Positions 1 to 6,688 are shown, counted from the stretch's first letter. The stretch: DNA of 13,213 nucleotides from an uncultured Eubacteriales bacterium (GCA_902475855.1 CABSBF010000047.1:1-13213); one strand, 5' to 3'. Numbers and translations are program-made. The notes: generated by a model from the sequence alone, not told the origin.

Positions 1-2
1 AG

Positions 3-86
3 CATGACATCGTTGTCGTGGCTCCCGGCGATCAAGTGGACGTGTACCCGTTCGCAGACGGAGAGCAGGAGGTTGACAATGGCTGA
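3..86 (+). CDS. C-terminal end of a truncated upstream gene, function unknown
   Basis: The frame starting at base 3 is open from the window edge to a TGA at 84-86 and reads HDIVVVAPGDQVDVYPFADG followed by EQEVDNG. It overlaps the start of the next gene (ATG at 79) by 8 bases, as in tightly packed phage or conjugative-element operons. The ribosome site of the next gene lies inside this frame. Only 27 residues are visible and no family is recognisable; the acidic tail is typical of a soluble protein end. The alternative frame from base 4 reads through into the next gene, but its first 25 codons look non-protein-like (Trp/Ser/Arg-rich), which favours this reading. Confidence 0.5.
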   Translation, partial: HDIVVVAPGDQVDVYPFADGEQEVDNG

Positions 87-357
87 ACTTATCGAACGAC
101 AGGCGGCAGTTAAAGCCGCCGAACACGCATATAACGAGTGGAATCTTGCAATGGCGGCAGCTGACGGACAGAGGCAGATCAACCGCGTTTTCAAGATGCA
201 GGAGCTGTGCAAGGCTGTGATCTCCGTTTTTGAGAACGTTCCCGCTGCTGATCTCGACTGTACCGGCTGCGTCTGGTTGAATACGCGACACCAGAAGTGT
301 TCCTGCTGCCGGAGGAATCAGTACATCAAGGACAACTACAAGGAAGCCGGAGTATGA
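79..357 (+). CDS. Small cysteine-rich mobile-element protein, function unknown
   Basis: A 92-residue protein. I chose the ATG at 79 because AGGAGG (67-72) sits 6 bases upstream and the longer frame from base 4 overlaps the previous gene. The N-terminus (MAELIERQAAV) and the phrase VPAAD before the cysteines resemble the many small proteins of Clostridia phages and integrative elements that start MAExIER and carry a PAAD motif; their function is unknown. The C-terminus has a C-x2-C ... C-x-C-C cluster (DCTGC, then KCSCCRRN), suggesting a small zinc knuckle. There is no signal peptide or membrane segment, so it is probably cytoplasmic. Its TGA overlaps the next start (ATGA), implying translational coupling. 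The family comparison is from memory; function is not inferred. Confidence 0.75.
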   Translation: MAELIERQAAVKAAEHAYNEWNLAMAAADGQRQINRVFKMQELCKAVISVFENVPAADLDCTGCVWLNTRHQKCSCCRRNQYIKDNYKEAGV

Positions 358-659
358 AACGTGAAGAATTCTACCGTGGAAAGCGCGGCGCAAAATACGG
401 CATCTGGAACAGAGAGAAGGCAGTCTGGCAGTTTGACATCTGCGAGGACACACCGTTTCTGGCCGAAGCGAGGCTACACCAGAAGATCGGTGACGACGCG
501 AAGAAATGGCGTTTCGAGGCTCGGCGGCTGCCGGACAGGAAAATCACTCTCGTCAAGAGAGTTAAATACGCCGGTGACGTTCACAGCGCTTTGGTGGCGT
601 TGGGCTGGGACATAGACACTGCCGCCGCGTTTCTTGACCGTATTCCGGATGCAAAGTAA
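354..659 (+). CDS. Small hypothetical mobile-element protein
   Basis: A 101-residue, strongly basic soluble protein beginning MKREEFYRGKRGAKYGIWNR. The start at 354 is chosen because it overlaps the previous stop as ATGA; an upstream in-frame ATG at 297 lies well inside the preceding gene and is unlikely. It is rich in Lys, Arg and Trp, has no cysteine cluster like its neighbours, no signal peptide and no membrane segment. The C-terminal third (HSALVALGWDIDTAAAFLDR) is predicted by eye to be helical. I do not recognise a family. Position between two cysteine-rich mini-genes in one packed + strand operon suggests phage or conjugative-element cargo. Confidence 0.75.
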   Translation: MKREEFYRGKRGAKYGIWNREKAVWQFDICEDTPFLAEARLHQKIGDDAKKWRFEARRLPDRKITLVKRVKYAGDVHSALVALGWDIDTAAAFLDRIPDAK

Positions 660-674
660 AAGGAGGCACGCCGT

Positions 675-866
675 ATGATAAGCAACAAGAAGGTCGTCGA
701 AGCTGCGAAAACCATTGTGGACTACTGCAAGCAGCAGGACGGGTGCCAAAACTGCATCTTCCGCTCGTTTGGGTGCGATCACTGGAACTGTGCGATAGGT
801 GCCTTTGAAATCCGGGATGTGCTGTCAAACATTGAAGCGAAAAAGAGAAATCACGGCTACTTATGA
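675..866 (+). CDS. Small cysteine-rich mobile-element protein, function unknown
   Basis: A 63-residue protein with a clear ribosome site (AGGAGG at 661-666, 9 bases before the ATG), 15 bases after the preceding stop. Five cysteines lie between residues 18 and 39 in the pattern C-x5-C-x2-C-x6-C-x4-C (within YCKQQDGCQNC and FGCDHWNC), which suggests a compact metal-binding fold. The rest is a helical N-terminus and a charged C-terminus (IEAKKRNHGYL). Its stop codon TGA (864-866) overlaps an ATG at 863 that opens a 12-codon reading frame. Such short Cys-rich proteins are common cargo in Clostridia prophages and integrative elements; the function is unknown. Confidence 0.72.
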   Translation: MISNKKVVEAAKTIVDYCKQQDGCQNCIFRSFGCDHWNCAIGAFEIRDVLSNIEAKKRNHGYL

Positions 867-901
867 GCAACGCGCGGTGTGAGGGCTACACCGGCGAATA
901 A
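863..901 (+). pseudogene. Truncated remnant of a small Cys-rich 'GYTG' protein
   Basis: A 12-codon frame, MSNARCEGYTGE and stop, begins in an ATGA overlap with the previous gene. The phrase RCxGYTG matches, as I remember it, the start of a widespread small protein of Clostridia mobile elements that continues ACVDGxCP and further cysteines. Here the frame stops at TAA (899-901), directly before a terminator stem, and no frame downstream resumes the family sequence. So it looks like a gene cut short at or near the end of the element. It is too short to be certain; it could be a chance micro-ORF. Confidence 0.4.
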
Positions 902-903
902 GA

Positions 904-944
904 AAGCTGCCGCAGAGGACAATTACCTCTGCGGCAGCTTTTTT
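904..944 (+). terminator. Strong intrinsic terminator, likely bidirectional
   Basis: A perfect 15-bp stem (arms AAGCTGCCGCAGAGG at 904-918 and its complement at 926-940) with a 7-base loop. On the + strand a run of six T ends at 944, ending the mobile-element gene cluster. On the - strand the stem is followed by TTTCTT, so it can also stop the tRNA transcript coming from the right. Confidence 0.88.
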
Positions 945-993
945 GTCAGGCCGAACACGTTCTTAAACCAAAAGAGTTCGTACCTGTGTGTTT

Positions 994-1069
994 TGGTGGA
1001 CCTGAAGAGACTCGAACTCTCGACCTCTCGGATGCGAACCGAACGCTCTCCCAGCTGAGCTACAGGCCC
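994..1069 (-). tRNA. tRNA-Ala, anticodon CGC
   Basis: The - strand folds into a complete 76-base cloverleaf with an encoded CCA (994-996). The acceptor stem is GGGCCTG with CAGGTCC and holds the G3:U70 wobble pair that identifies alanine tRNAs. The D stem is GCTC/GAGC, the anticodon stem TTCGG/CCGAG with loop TTCGCAT (anticodon CGC, reading GCG), and the T arm GAGAG-TTCGAGT-CTCTT. Its 3' end faces the mobile-element genes at 1-901, the usual geometry when an element integrates into a tRNA 3' end and restores it. No convincing promoter of its own lies just upstream; it may depend on the promoter at 1302-1340. Confidence 0.95.
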
Positions 1070-1224
1070 AAATATGCCGTTTGACAAAACTTTTGATATT
1101 TTACGAGCTTTTGCCAAGGAAATAACGAAAGCTGAAAAATACGGGAAAATATCAACGAGGAAGTAGTGAAGGATGCGGTAAAACAAAGCAGGAAACAGGA
1201 AAATCCCCTAAAAAGCGGTCTGCT

Positions 1225-1262
1225 TTAGGAGCCATCTGCTCTCCCGGCTGAGCTAATGCCCC
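1225..1262 (-). pseudogene. 5' half of a tRNA, apparently tRNA-Arg(CCT)
   Basis: Reading the - strand from 1262: acceptor 5' strand GGGGCAT, TA, D stem GCTC/GAGC with loop AGCCGGGA, A26, anticodon 5' stem GATGG and loop CTCCTAA (anticodon CCT, with the expected A37 for an AGG codon). After the loop the sequence continues AGCAGACC and does not pair with GATGG; no T arm and no 3' acceptor strand (ATGCCCC) follow, nor did I find that half elsewhere in the window. So exactly positions 1-38 of a tRNA remain. The promoter upstream is intact. The break at the anticodon loop is what a tyrosine-recombinase integration or a later deletion would leave. The amino acid assignment rests on the anticodon alone. 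Confidence 0.7.
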
Positions 1263-1301
1263 ATTTCTGCTCCGGCAGGCAATCTGCCCGGAACATCAGA
1301 T

Positions 1302-1340
1302 ATTATAGCATGCCGGTTCCGAAAATGCAATCCTTTTTTT
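1302..1340 (-). promoter_or_regulatory. tRNA promoter with A-tract upstream
   Basis: On the - strand there is a perfect -10 TATAAT (1302-1307) and, after a 17-base spacer, a partial -35 TTGCAT (1325-1330). A run of seven A lies just upstream (1334-1340), resembling the UP element of stable-RNA promoters. Transcription would begin about 30-35 bases before the half tRNA (1262) and could continue to the tRNA-Ala (994-1069). Confidence 0.7.
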
Positions 1341-1495
1341 CAAAAAGCAGTATCGTAATCTTCTCCGCCAGGCTCTGCCGGCAGCTCTGGTGCGTTGCTG
1401 CGCGAGAATTGCGGTAAATGTCTCTAAAAATCGTGCGGAAGCCGGAATGCTGCCTCCCGCTGATCTCTGCGCGCTGACGCACGGGCGGAAAGAAT

Positions 1496-1521
1496 CCGCG
1501 CAGAGCCAAAGCCCTGCGCGG
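1496..1521 (-). terminator. Possible terminator of the ABC exporter operon
   Basis: An 8-bp GC-rich stem (CCGCGCAG at 1496-1503 with its complement at 1514-1521) and a 10-base loop lie 22 bases after the stop of the last ABC gene. On the - strand it is followed by ATTCTTTCC, a weak T-rich tail. The stretch from here to the tRNA promoter (about 1341-1495) holds nothing else I can name. Confidence 0.45.
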
Positions 1522-1543
1522 AAAGGCGGCAGAATCGGGCCGC

Positions 1544-3313
1544 TCAGGAAGCCTGCTCAAACTGGCTGTTATACAGTTCGGCATAAAAACCGCCGCGCTG
1601 CATCAGTTCGTCGTGCGTGCCGCTTTCGATCACGTCGCCGTCGCGCATCACAAGGATGAGATCGGCGTTTTTGATCGTCGAAAGGCGGTGAGCAATGACA
1701 AAGCTTGTGCGGCCCTTGGTCAGCTCATCCATCGCACGCTGGATCAGCAGCTCCGTGCGGGTATCGACAGAGGAAGTCGCCTCGTCGAGGATCAGCATGG
1801 GCGCGTTCTGAAGCATGGCGCGGGCAATGGTGAGAAGCTGCTTCTGACCGGCCGAGATACTCGTGCTCTCTGACAGCACTGTATCAAGGCCGTTGGGAAG
1901 AGAACGGACAAACTTGTCCAGTCCGCAGGCGCGGCAGACGCGCATAAGCTGCTCATCCGTGATCCCCTGCATATTGTACACAAGGTTTTCACGCACCGAG
2001 CCCTCAAACAGCCAAGTGTCCTGCAAAACCATGCCGAACAGCTTGTGGACATCCTCGCGGCGCATATCGCAGATCGGCACGCCGTCGATGCAGATACTGC
2101 CGCCGCTCAGTTCAAAGAAGCGCATCAGCAGATTGACCATGGTGGTCTTGCCTGCGCCGGTGGGCCCGACGATGGCAACCTTCTGGCCGGGCTGCACCTC
2201 GGCAGAGAAGTCCTTGATGATGATTTTATCCGGCGTATCCGGGTAATAGAAGCGGACGTGGTCGAAGCAGACATGCCCCTGTACCTGCGAGAGCGTCCGT
2301 GTTTTTTCGCTTTCGTCGGGCAGCTCTTCGCTTTCTAGGAAGTCAAAGATGCGATGTGCCGAGGCAGAGGCGGTTTGCAGGTTTGTCATGCCCTGCGCGA
2401 TCTGAGTCAGAGGCGAGGTAAAGAGGCGGACATAGAGGATGAAGGAAACGATCACGCCAAAGTCGATCGTACCGTTCATTGCGAGGATGGAGCCGAATAC
2501 GCACACGGCGACATAGGCGATGTTGCCGACGATATTCATCAGCGGCTGCATCATGCCGGAGAGGAACTGCGAACGCCAGTTGGCGTCATAAACGGCCGCG
2601 TTGAGCTTGTCAAAATGTGCATCCACTCTGCGTCCGGCGCGGCTGATGCGCACGACCTCATGCCCGGAATACATTTCTTCCACATAACCGTTCAGCTCGC
2701 CCAGGCTCTTCTGCCGTGCGGAAAAGTATTTCTGTGAACGCGCCATGATGAGGATCGTGAGAATCATGCCGATGAATGTCACGCCGAGGGAGATCAGCGC
2801 CAGCCGCCACTCTGTCACAAACATCATAATCAGACAGCCGACAAACTGTGTTGCAGCGCTGATGATGGTAGGCAGGCTGTTGGTCAGTCCCTGCTGAAGC
2901 GTGGAAACGTCATTGGTGATGCGGCTGAGGATATCGCCCTGAGAGGTGGTATTGAAATATTTCTGCGGCACGCGGTTGATCTTCCCGGAGAGCTCGCCGC
3001 GCATCCGGTAGGACATTTTGAGGGTAACGACCGCCATGATATAGTGCTGCACGAAGCCGAACAGCGCACTCAGACCGTAGAGCACGGCAAGAAAGATGCC
3101 AAGCCTTGCAATGGCAGGAAGATCAATGCCCGTGAACAGCCCGTCGGACATGATCGTCGCGATCCGGCCGATCTTATCCGGGCCGATGATGGTCAGAACG
3201 GCGCTGCCCGCTGCGAGGAGCAGCGCGACGAGAATGATACCGAGCTGGGCGCGAAGATAGCCTGTCAGCCGCGGAGCAACGGAACCAAGGCTCCGCTTTT
3301 GTGTCTTTTTCAC
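1544..3313 (-). CDS. Heterodimeric ABC exporter subunit, catalytically competent Walker B
   Basis: A 589-residue half-transporter: membrane domain (about 1-320, six helices expected) plus ATPase domain (345-589). Visible motifs: Walker A GPTGAGKTT (383-391), Q-loop Q431, signature SAGQ (487-490; the usual second residue G is A), Walker B LILDE with catalytic E511, and switch H542. It pairs with the product of the gene just upstream, whose E and H are replaced. Together they make one normal and one degenerate ATP site, as known for TM287/288, LmrCD and BmrCD. The likely role is ATP-driven export of drugs or lipophilic compounds from the inner leaflet; the substrate cannot be read from sequence. 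Start is GTG at 3313; the ribosome site (AAGGAGG) overlaps the stop of the upstream partner, so the two are translationally coupled. Confidence 0.93.
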   Translation of the reverse strand: MKKTQKRSLGSVAPRLTGYLRAQLGIILVALLLAAGSAVLTIIGPDKIGRIATIMSDGLFTGIDLPAIARLGIFLAVLYGLSALFGFVQHYIMAVVTLKMSYRMRGELSGKINRVPQKYFNTTSQGDILSRITNDVSTLQQGLTNSLPTIISAATQFVGCLIMMFVTEWRLALISLGVTFIGMILTILIMARSQKYFSARQKSLGELNGYVEEMYSGHEVVRISRAGRRVDAHFDKLNAAVYDANWRSQFLSGMMQPLMNIVGNIAYVAVCVFGSILAMNGTIDFGVIVSFILYVRLFTSPLTQIAQGMTNLQTASASAHRIFDFLESEELPDESEKTRTLSQVQGHVCFDHVRFYYPDTPDKIIIKDFSAEVQPGQKVAIVGPTGAGKTTMVNLLMRFFELSGGSICIDGVPICDMRREDVHKLFGMVLQDTWLFEGSVRENLVYNMQGITDEQLMRVCRACGLDKFVRSLPNGLDTVLSESTSISAGQKQLLTIARAMLQNAPMLILDEATSSVDTRTELLIQRAMDELTKGRTSFVIAHRLSTIKNADLILVMRDGDVIESGTHDELMQRGGFYAELYNSQFEQAS

Positions 3314-3326
3314 TGCTGTACCTCCT

Positions 3327-5081
3327 TTATGCGAGTTCTGCCGCGCTGAGCTGCGACATGGCGATCTCGCGGTATACCTTGCAGTTTTGCATCAGCTCCT
3401 CGTGGCGCCCAATCCCGGCGATCTCGCCGCGGTCGAGCACGATGATCTGATCCGCGTGGCGGATGGTGCTGATGCGCTGTGCAACGATGATTTTTGTCGT
3501 ATCCTGAAGCTGCGCGGCCAGTCCCTCGCGCAGCTTTGCATCCGTGCGATAGTCCAAAGCGGAGAAGGAGTCGTCAAAGATCAGGATTTCCGGCTTCCGC
3601 GCCAGGGCGCGGGCAATGGAAAGGCGCTGCTTCTGGCCGCCGGAGACATTCCGGCCGAGCTGTGCGATGGCGTGCTCCGTGCCGCCCGGAAGCTTATCGA
3701 CAAATTCCTCTGCCTGCGAAAGCGCAATGGCGTCATGCAGGTTTGCTTCGTCATCCGGTGCGGCGCTCTCGCCGAAGAAAACATTGTCGCGGATACTACC
3801 CGCAAACAGCACAGCCTTCTGTGTGACATAGCCCAGCTTGTTATATAGCGTGTCGAAGGTGTAATCCTTCACATTTACACCGTCAACCAGCACTTCCCCG
3901 GAGGTCGCGTCGTAAAATCTTGGAATGAGGCTGACCAGCGTTGTTTTGCCGCTGCCGGTCGCACCGATGACGGCAAGCGTCTGTCCCTTTTCCACCTTGA
4001 AGCTGATGCCGTCAAGCTCGTTGGCAGAGGCGTGGGGATAGCGGAAGGACACATTCCGGAATTCCACGGAGCCGGTTTCCCTGCCCTGTGTGCAGGTGCC
4101 CTCACGGACGGCGGCGGTGCGATTCAGTACCTCGTTGATACGCTCTGCCGAGACCTGCGCCTGCGGCAGCAGCATATAGATCATAACCAGCATCATAAAG
4201 GACATAACGATATAGGTTGCATAGGTGCTGAATACCAGAACCTCGCTGAACATGCTCAGGCGCAGGGCGCTGTCCGCCACGGCAATGCGATTGACCAGCG
4301 CTGCGCCCAGCCAGTAGATCGCCAGTGCCAGCCCGTTCATGCCGAGCATCATAACCGGCTGCACCAGAGAAAAGAGCTTCTGGTTTTTCATTTGCAGATT
4401 CATCATTTCCCTGCTGGGCACGTCAAATTTTCCGTTCTGGAACTCCTCGGCATTGAAGGCATGGACGACATTGATGCCCGTCAGATTCTCCCGCGCAACA
4501 CGGTTGATCTTGTCCGTCATCTTCTGCACCAGCCGGAAGCGCGGGATGCAGGTGACCATGACCAGCATCACCGTTGTGCAGAGAACAACGACAAATCCTG
4601 CCGTGACTGCCGAAAGCTCCCAGCTCTTGCCGAGAATCTTGATGATGGCCCAGACTGCCATGATCGGCGCCTTGATAAGCATTTGCAGGCCCATGGCAAT
4701 GATCATCTGGATCTGCGTGACATCATTGGTCGTTCTGGTGATCAGGCTCGGCACGGAGAAGTCCTGCATTTCCTCGCTGCCGACGTCCATAACATGGTGG
4801 AACAGCTTTTCACGGACGGTAAAGCTGAAGCCGGATGCCGTTTTCGCCGCAAGAAAGCCGCAGATAATGGCAAGCGCAGCGCTCACGGCAGTGCAGCCCA
4901 GCATTTTCAGTCCCACATTCAGGATGTCTGCCGTGCCGCCCGATGTTTTGATGAGCGCCGTCAGCTCCGTCATGTAGTCCGGCAGGCGCAGGTCAAAGTA
5001 GACCTGCCCTACCACGAACACCAGGCAGAAAAGCGTCATCAGTGTCTCTCGCCGGCGCATGTTCTTGAGTAATTTCAGCAT
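3327..5081 (-). CDS. Heterodimeric ABC exporter subunit with degenerate ATPase site
   Basis: A 584-residue half-transporter: membrane domain (about 1-315) and ATPase domain (338-584). Walker A is GATGSGKTT (373-381), Q-loop Q421, signature NVSGGQKQ (478-485, canonical). Walker B is ILIFDD, so the catalytic Glu is Asp (D504), and the switch His is Gln (AQRIST, Q535). These two changes mark the regulatory, non-hydrolysing site subunit of a heterodimeric exporter; the neighbour supplies the working glutamate and a weakened signature. The gene lies 14 bases after the marR stop with GGAGG five bases before its ATG, and its stop touches the ribosome site of the partner. So marR and both subunits form one operon. 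The substrate is unknown; multidrug-type export is the family expectation. Confidence 0.93.
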   Translation of the reverse strand: MLKLLKNMRRRETLMTLFCLVFVVGQVYFDLRLPDYMTELTALIKTSGGTADILNVGLKMLGCTAVSAALAIICGFLAAKTASGFSFTVREKLFHHVMDVGSEEMQDFSVPSLITRTTNDVTQIQMIIAMGLQMLIKAPIMAVWAIIKILGKSWELSAVTAGFVVVLCTTVMLVMVTCIPRFRLVQKMTDKINRVARENLTGINVVHAFNAEEFQNGKFDVPSREMMNLQMKNQKLFSLVQPVMMLGMNGLALAIYWLGAALVNRIAVADSALRLSMFSEVLVFSTYATYIVMSFMMLVMIYMLLPQAQVSAERINEVLNRTAAVREGTCTQGRETGSVEFRNVSFRYPHASANELDGISFKVEKGQTLAVIGATGSGKTTLVSLIPRFYDATSGEVLVDGVNVKDYTFDTLYNKLGYVTQKAVLFAGSIRDNVFFGESAAPDDEANLHDAIALSQAEEFVDKLPGGTEHAIAQLGRNVSGGQKQRLSIARALARKPEILIFDDSFSALDYRTDAKLREGLAAQLQDTTKIIVAQRISTIRHADQIIVLDRGEIAGIGRHEELMQNCKVYREIAMSQLSAAELA

Positions 5082-5095
5082 ACTTTCCTCCGATC

Positions 5096-5551
5096 TCAGA
5101 TCCCGTACTTTCGGATCCGTTCAATATTTCCGTCCAACAGGCCAAGTGTCCTGCGGAACGCTTCGATGTCGTCCTCACTCAGCCCGGAGAGAATCTGCGC
5201 GGCAAATTCTCTTTGCAGTGCGCGCCCCTTTTCGATGACGGGCTGCGCAGTCTCCGTGCAGACAAGCTGCTGCTTTCGCCGGTCGCCTGGAACCGCCTGC
5301 CTTTGCAGCAGTCCCTCCTTTACCAACCGGTCGATATGGACAGAGACGATCCCCGGCTTCAGGCCGCGGCACTGGCAGAGATCCCGTGCCGTCCCGTACT
5401 CCGGATTGTTGGCGAAAAACATCAGGATATCCAGGGCCATCGGCGGCATCCCGGTTTCCCTGCACAGGGGCTGAAGAACCGTCTGATAGGCCTCTATGAG
5501 TTTATTGGCATTGCTGAACATCTTCAGCGCCGTGAAATTCCATTCTGCCAT
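5096..5551 (-). CDS. MarR-family transcriptional regulator
   Basis: A 151-residue winged-helix protein. The N-terminal helices (1-50) and C-terminal helices (105-150) would form the dimer interface; the DNA-binding part is about 52-100, with recognition helix around LKPGIVSVHIDRLVKEG and a wing containing the MarR-typical D-x-R-like patch PGDRRKQ (88-94). It is the first gene of the exporter operon, the classic arrangement in which a MarR protein represses its own promoter and is released by a ligand that the exporter removes. GGAGG lies 6 bases before the ATG, and inverted-repeat sequences lie over the leader. The ligand is unknown. Family assignment is firm; autorepression is inferred from context. 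Confidence 0.9.
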   Translation of the reverse strand: MAEWNFTALKMFSNANKLIEAYQTVLQPLCRETGMPPMALDILMFFANNPEYGTARDLCQCRGLKPGIVSVHIDRLVKEGLLQRQAVPGDRRKQQLVCTETAQPVIEKGRALQREFAAQILSGLSEDDIEAFRRTLGLLDGNIERIRKYGI

Positions 5552-5567
5552 GATAAACCTCCGATAT

Positions 5568-5601
5568 TAGATAGTTTATTTTTAGAACATCTATCATTAT
5601 A
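5568..5601 (-). promoter_or_regulatory. marR operon promoter and candidate MarR operator
   Basis: On the - strand a perfect TATAAT (5596-5601) is the likely -10; no good -35 is found 16-18 bases upstream. Directly downstream lies an AT-rich imperfect palindrome, with arms TAGAT/ATCTA (5568-5572, 5589-5593) and overlapping arms GATAG/CTATC (5570-5574, 5591-5595). Its size and place between the start point and the ribosome site suit a MarR dimer acting as a roadblock. Function is inferred. Confidence 0.45.
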
Positions 5602-5610
5602 TGAAGTTTT

Positions 5611-5639
5611 GTGAACGGGAACCGGATGTTCCGTGAACA
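5611..5639. repeat. GTGAAC/GTTC repeats upstream of the marR promoter
   Basis: GTGAAC occurs at 5611-5616 and again at 5633-5638, a spacing of 22 bases or two helical turns. Between them GGAAC (5618-5622) and GTTCC (5628-5632) form an inverted repeat, and TGTTC-CGT-GAACA (5627-5639) is a perfect 13-base palindrome. It sits where a -35 element or an activator site would be. No binding protein is identifiable. Confidence 0.35.
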
Positions 5640-5676
5640 ATCTGTAAACAATCCGGAGTGTCTTCTCAACATACAG

Positions 5677-5713
5677 ACAACCGGGGCCAGGCGATACGCC
5701 CGGCCCCGGTTGT
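5677..5713 (-). terminator. Hairpin ending the psuKG operon
   Basis: A perfect 12-bp GC-rich stem (ACAACCGGGGCC at 5677-5688, complement at 5702-5713) capped by a further GGCG/CGCC pairing, 28 bases after the psuG stop. On the - strand it is followed by CTGTATGTTG, without a clean T run, so it may be a weak intrinsic terminator or a 3'-end stabilising hairpin. Confidence 0.6.
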
Positions 5714-5741
5714 GCGGAGTGAACTGTTTTTCTAAGCTTGC

Positions 5742-6659
5742 TTACAGCTTGCAGTAGGCCACTGCGGTCTTTGCAGTGAGTCTTGCGTTGTTATAGACGA
5801 GTTGGATGTTGGAATCCAGGCTGTCGCCGCCGGTCAGCTCCTTGACCTTAGCCAGCAGGAAGGGCGTGGTGGCCTTCCCGTGGATGCCCTGCTCACGGCT
5901 TTCCTTGATTGCCTCGTCGATCGCAGCATTGATGACCTTTGCATCCATGGAGTATTCCTCGGGGATGGGGTTGGTGACCAGCATGCCGCCGCGCAGACCC
6001 AGCTCGTGCTGCGTCTTGAACGCCTTTGCCAGATCCTCCGGCGTGTCGATCTCATAATCGACGCCAAATCCGGAATGACGGGTGTAGAACGCGGGCAGCT
6101 CATCCGTGCCGTAGCCGATGACGGGCACGCCGTGGGTTTCAAGATACTCGAGGGTCAGACCGAGGTCGAGAATGGACTTCGCACCGGCGCAGACGACCAT
6201 CACCGGCGTGGAAGCCAGCTCCTCCAGGTCGGCAGAGATGTCCATGGTGGTTTCGGCGCCGCGATGCACACCGCCGATGCCGCCGGTTGCAAAGACCTTG
6301 ATGCCTGCCATATGGGCAATGATCATGGTCGTGGTGACGGTCGTCGCGCCGTCTTCGCCTCTGGCACACAGAACGGCCAGATCACGGCGGGAAGCCTTGG
6401 CGATTGCGGTGCCCTTCTTGCCGAAGTACTCGATCTCTTCGGGCGTCAAACCGGCCTTCAGGCGGCCGCCGATGATGGCGATGGTTGCAGGAACGGCGCC
6501 GTTTTCACGGATGATCTTTTCGACCTCCAGCGCGGTCTGCACATTCTGGGGATAAGGCATACCGTGGGAGATGATGGTGGATTCCAGTGCGACAACGGGC
6601 TTGCCCTCTGCAAGAGCCTGTGCAACTTCGGGCTTTACGTCAAGATATTTGTTCAGCAT
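5742..6659 (-). CDS. psuG: Pseudouridine-5'-phosphate glycosidase
   Basis: A 305-residue enzyme that splits the C-C glycosidic bond of pseudouridine 5'-phosphate into uracil and ribose 5-phosphate (shown for the E. coli enzyme as the reverse of synthesis being strongly favoured). Length and sequence match E. coli PsuG (312 residues) along the whole chain: KPVVALESTIISHGMP near 20-35, ATGGIGGVHRGAE (124-136), VVCAGAKSILDLG (155-167) and the end block LTGGDSLDSNIQLV. K161 in CAGAK corresponds to the lysine that forms the Schiff base with ribose; E26 is the conserved glutamate. Start ATG at 6659 is chosen for AAGGAG nine bases upstream and for agreement with the family; a much longer frame to 6830 runs antiphase through psuK and is not real. 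It follows psuK by 29 bases, and the pair forms a pathway operon in the cytoplasm. Confidence 0.96.
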   Translation of the reverse strand: MLNKYLDVKPEVAQALAEGKPVVALESTIISHGMPYPQNVQTALEVEKIIRENGAVPATIAIIGGRLKAGLTPEEIEYFGKKGTAIAKASRRDLAVLCARGEDGATTVTTTMIIAHMAGIKVFATGGIGGVHRGAETTMDISADLEELASTPVMVVCAGAKSILDLGLTLEYLETHGVPVIGYGTDELPAFYTRHSGFGVDYEIDTPEDLAKAFKTQHELGLRGGMLVTNPIPEEYSMDAKVINAAIDEAIKESREQGIHGKATTPFLLAKVKELTGGDSLDSNIQLVYNNARLTAKTAVAYCKL

Positions 6660-6688
6660 GATAGAAGACTCCTTCATTGATTCAAGAT

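Noticed and set aside
923..1186. An 87-codon - strand reading frame containing GPVAQLGERSVRIREVESSS
   Set aside because: It is the familiar spurious translation of a tRNA gene; the tRNA-Ala cloverleaf fully explains the sequence.
1334..1340. Run of seven T on the + strand as a terminator tail
   Set aside because: No stem precedes it and no + strand gene ends there; as an A-tract upstream of the - strand tRNA promoter it makes better sense.
4032..5072. A 346-codon + strand frame
   Set aside because: It is antisense to the ABC gene and His/Gln/Asp-rich, as shadow frames of GC-rich genes are; no domain, no ribosome site.
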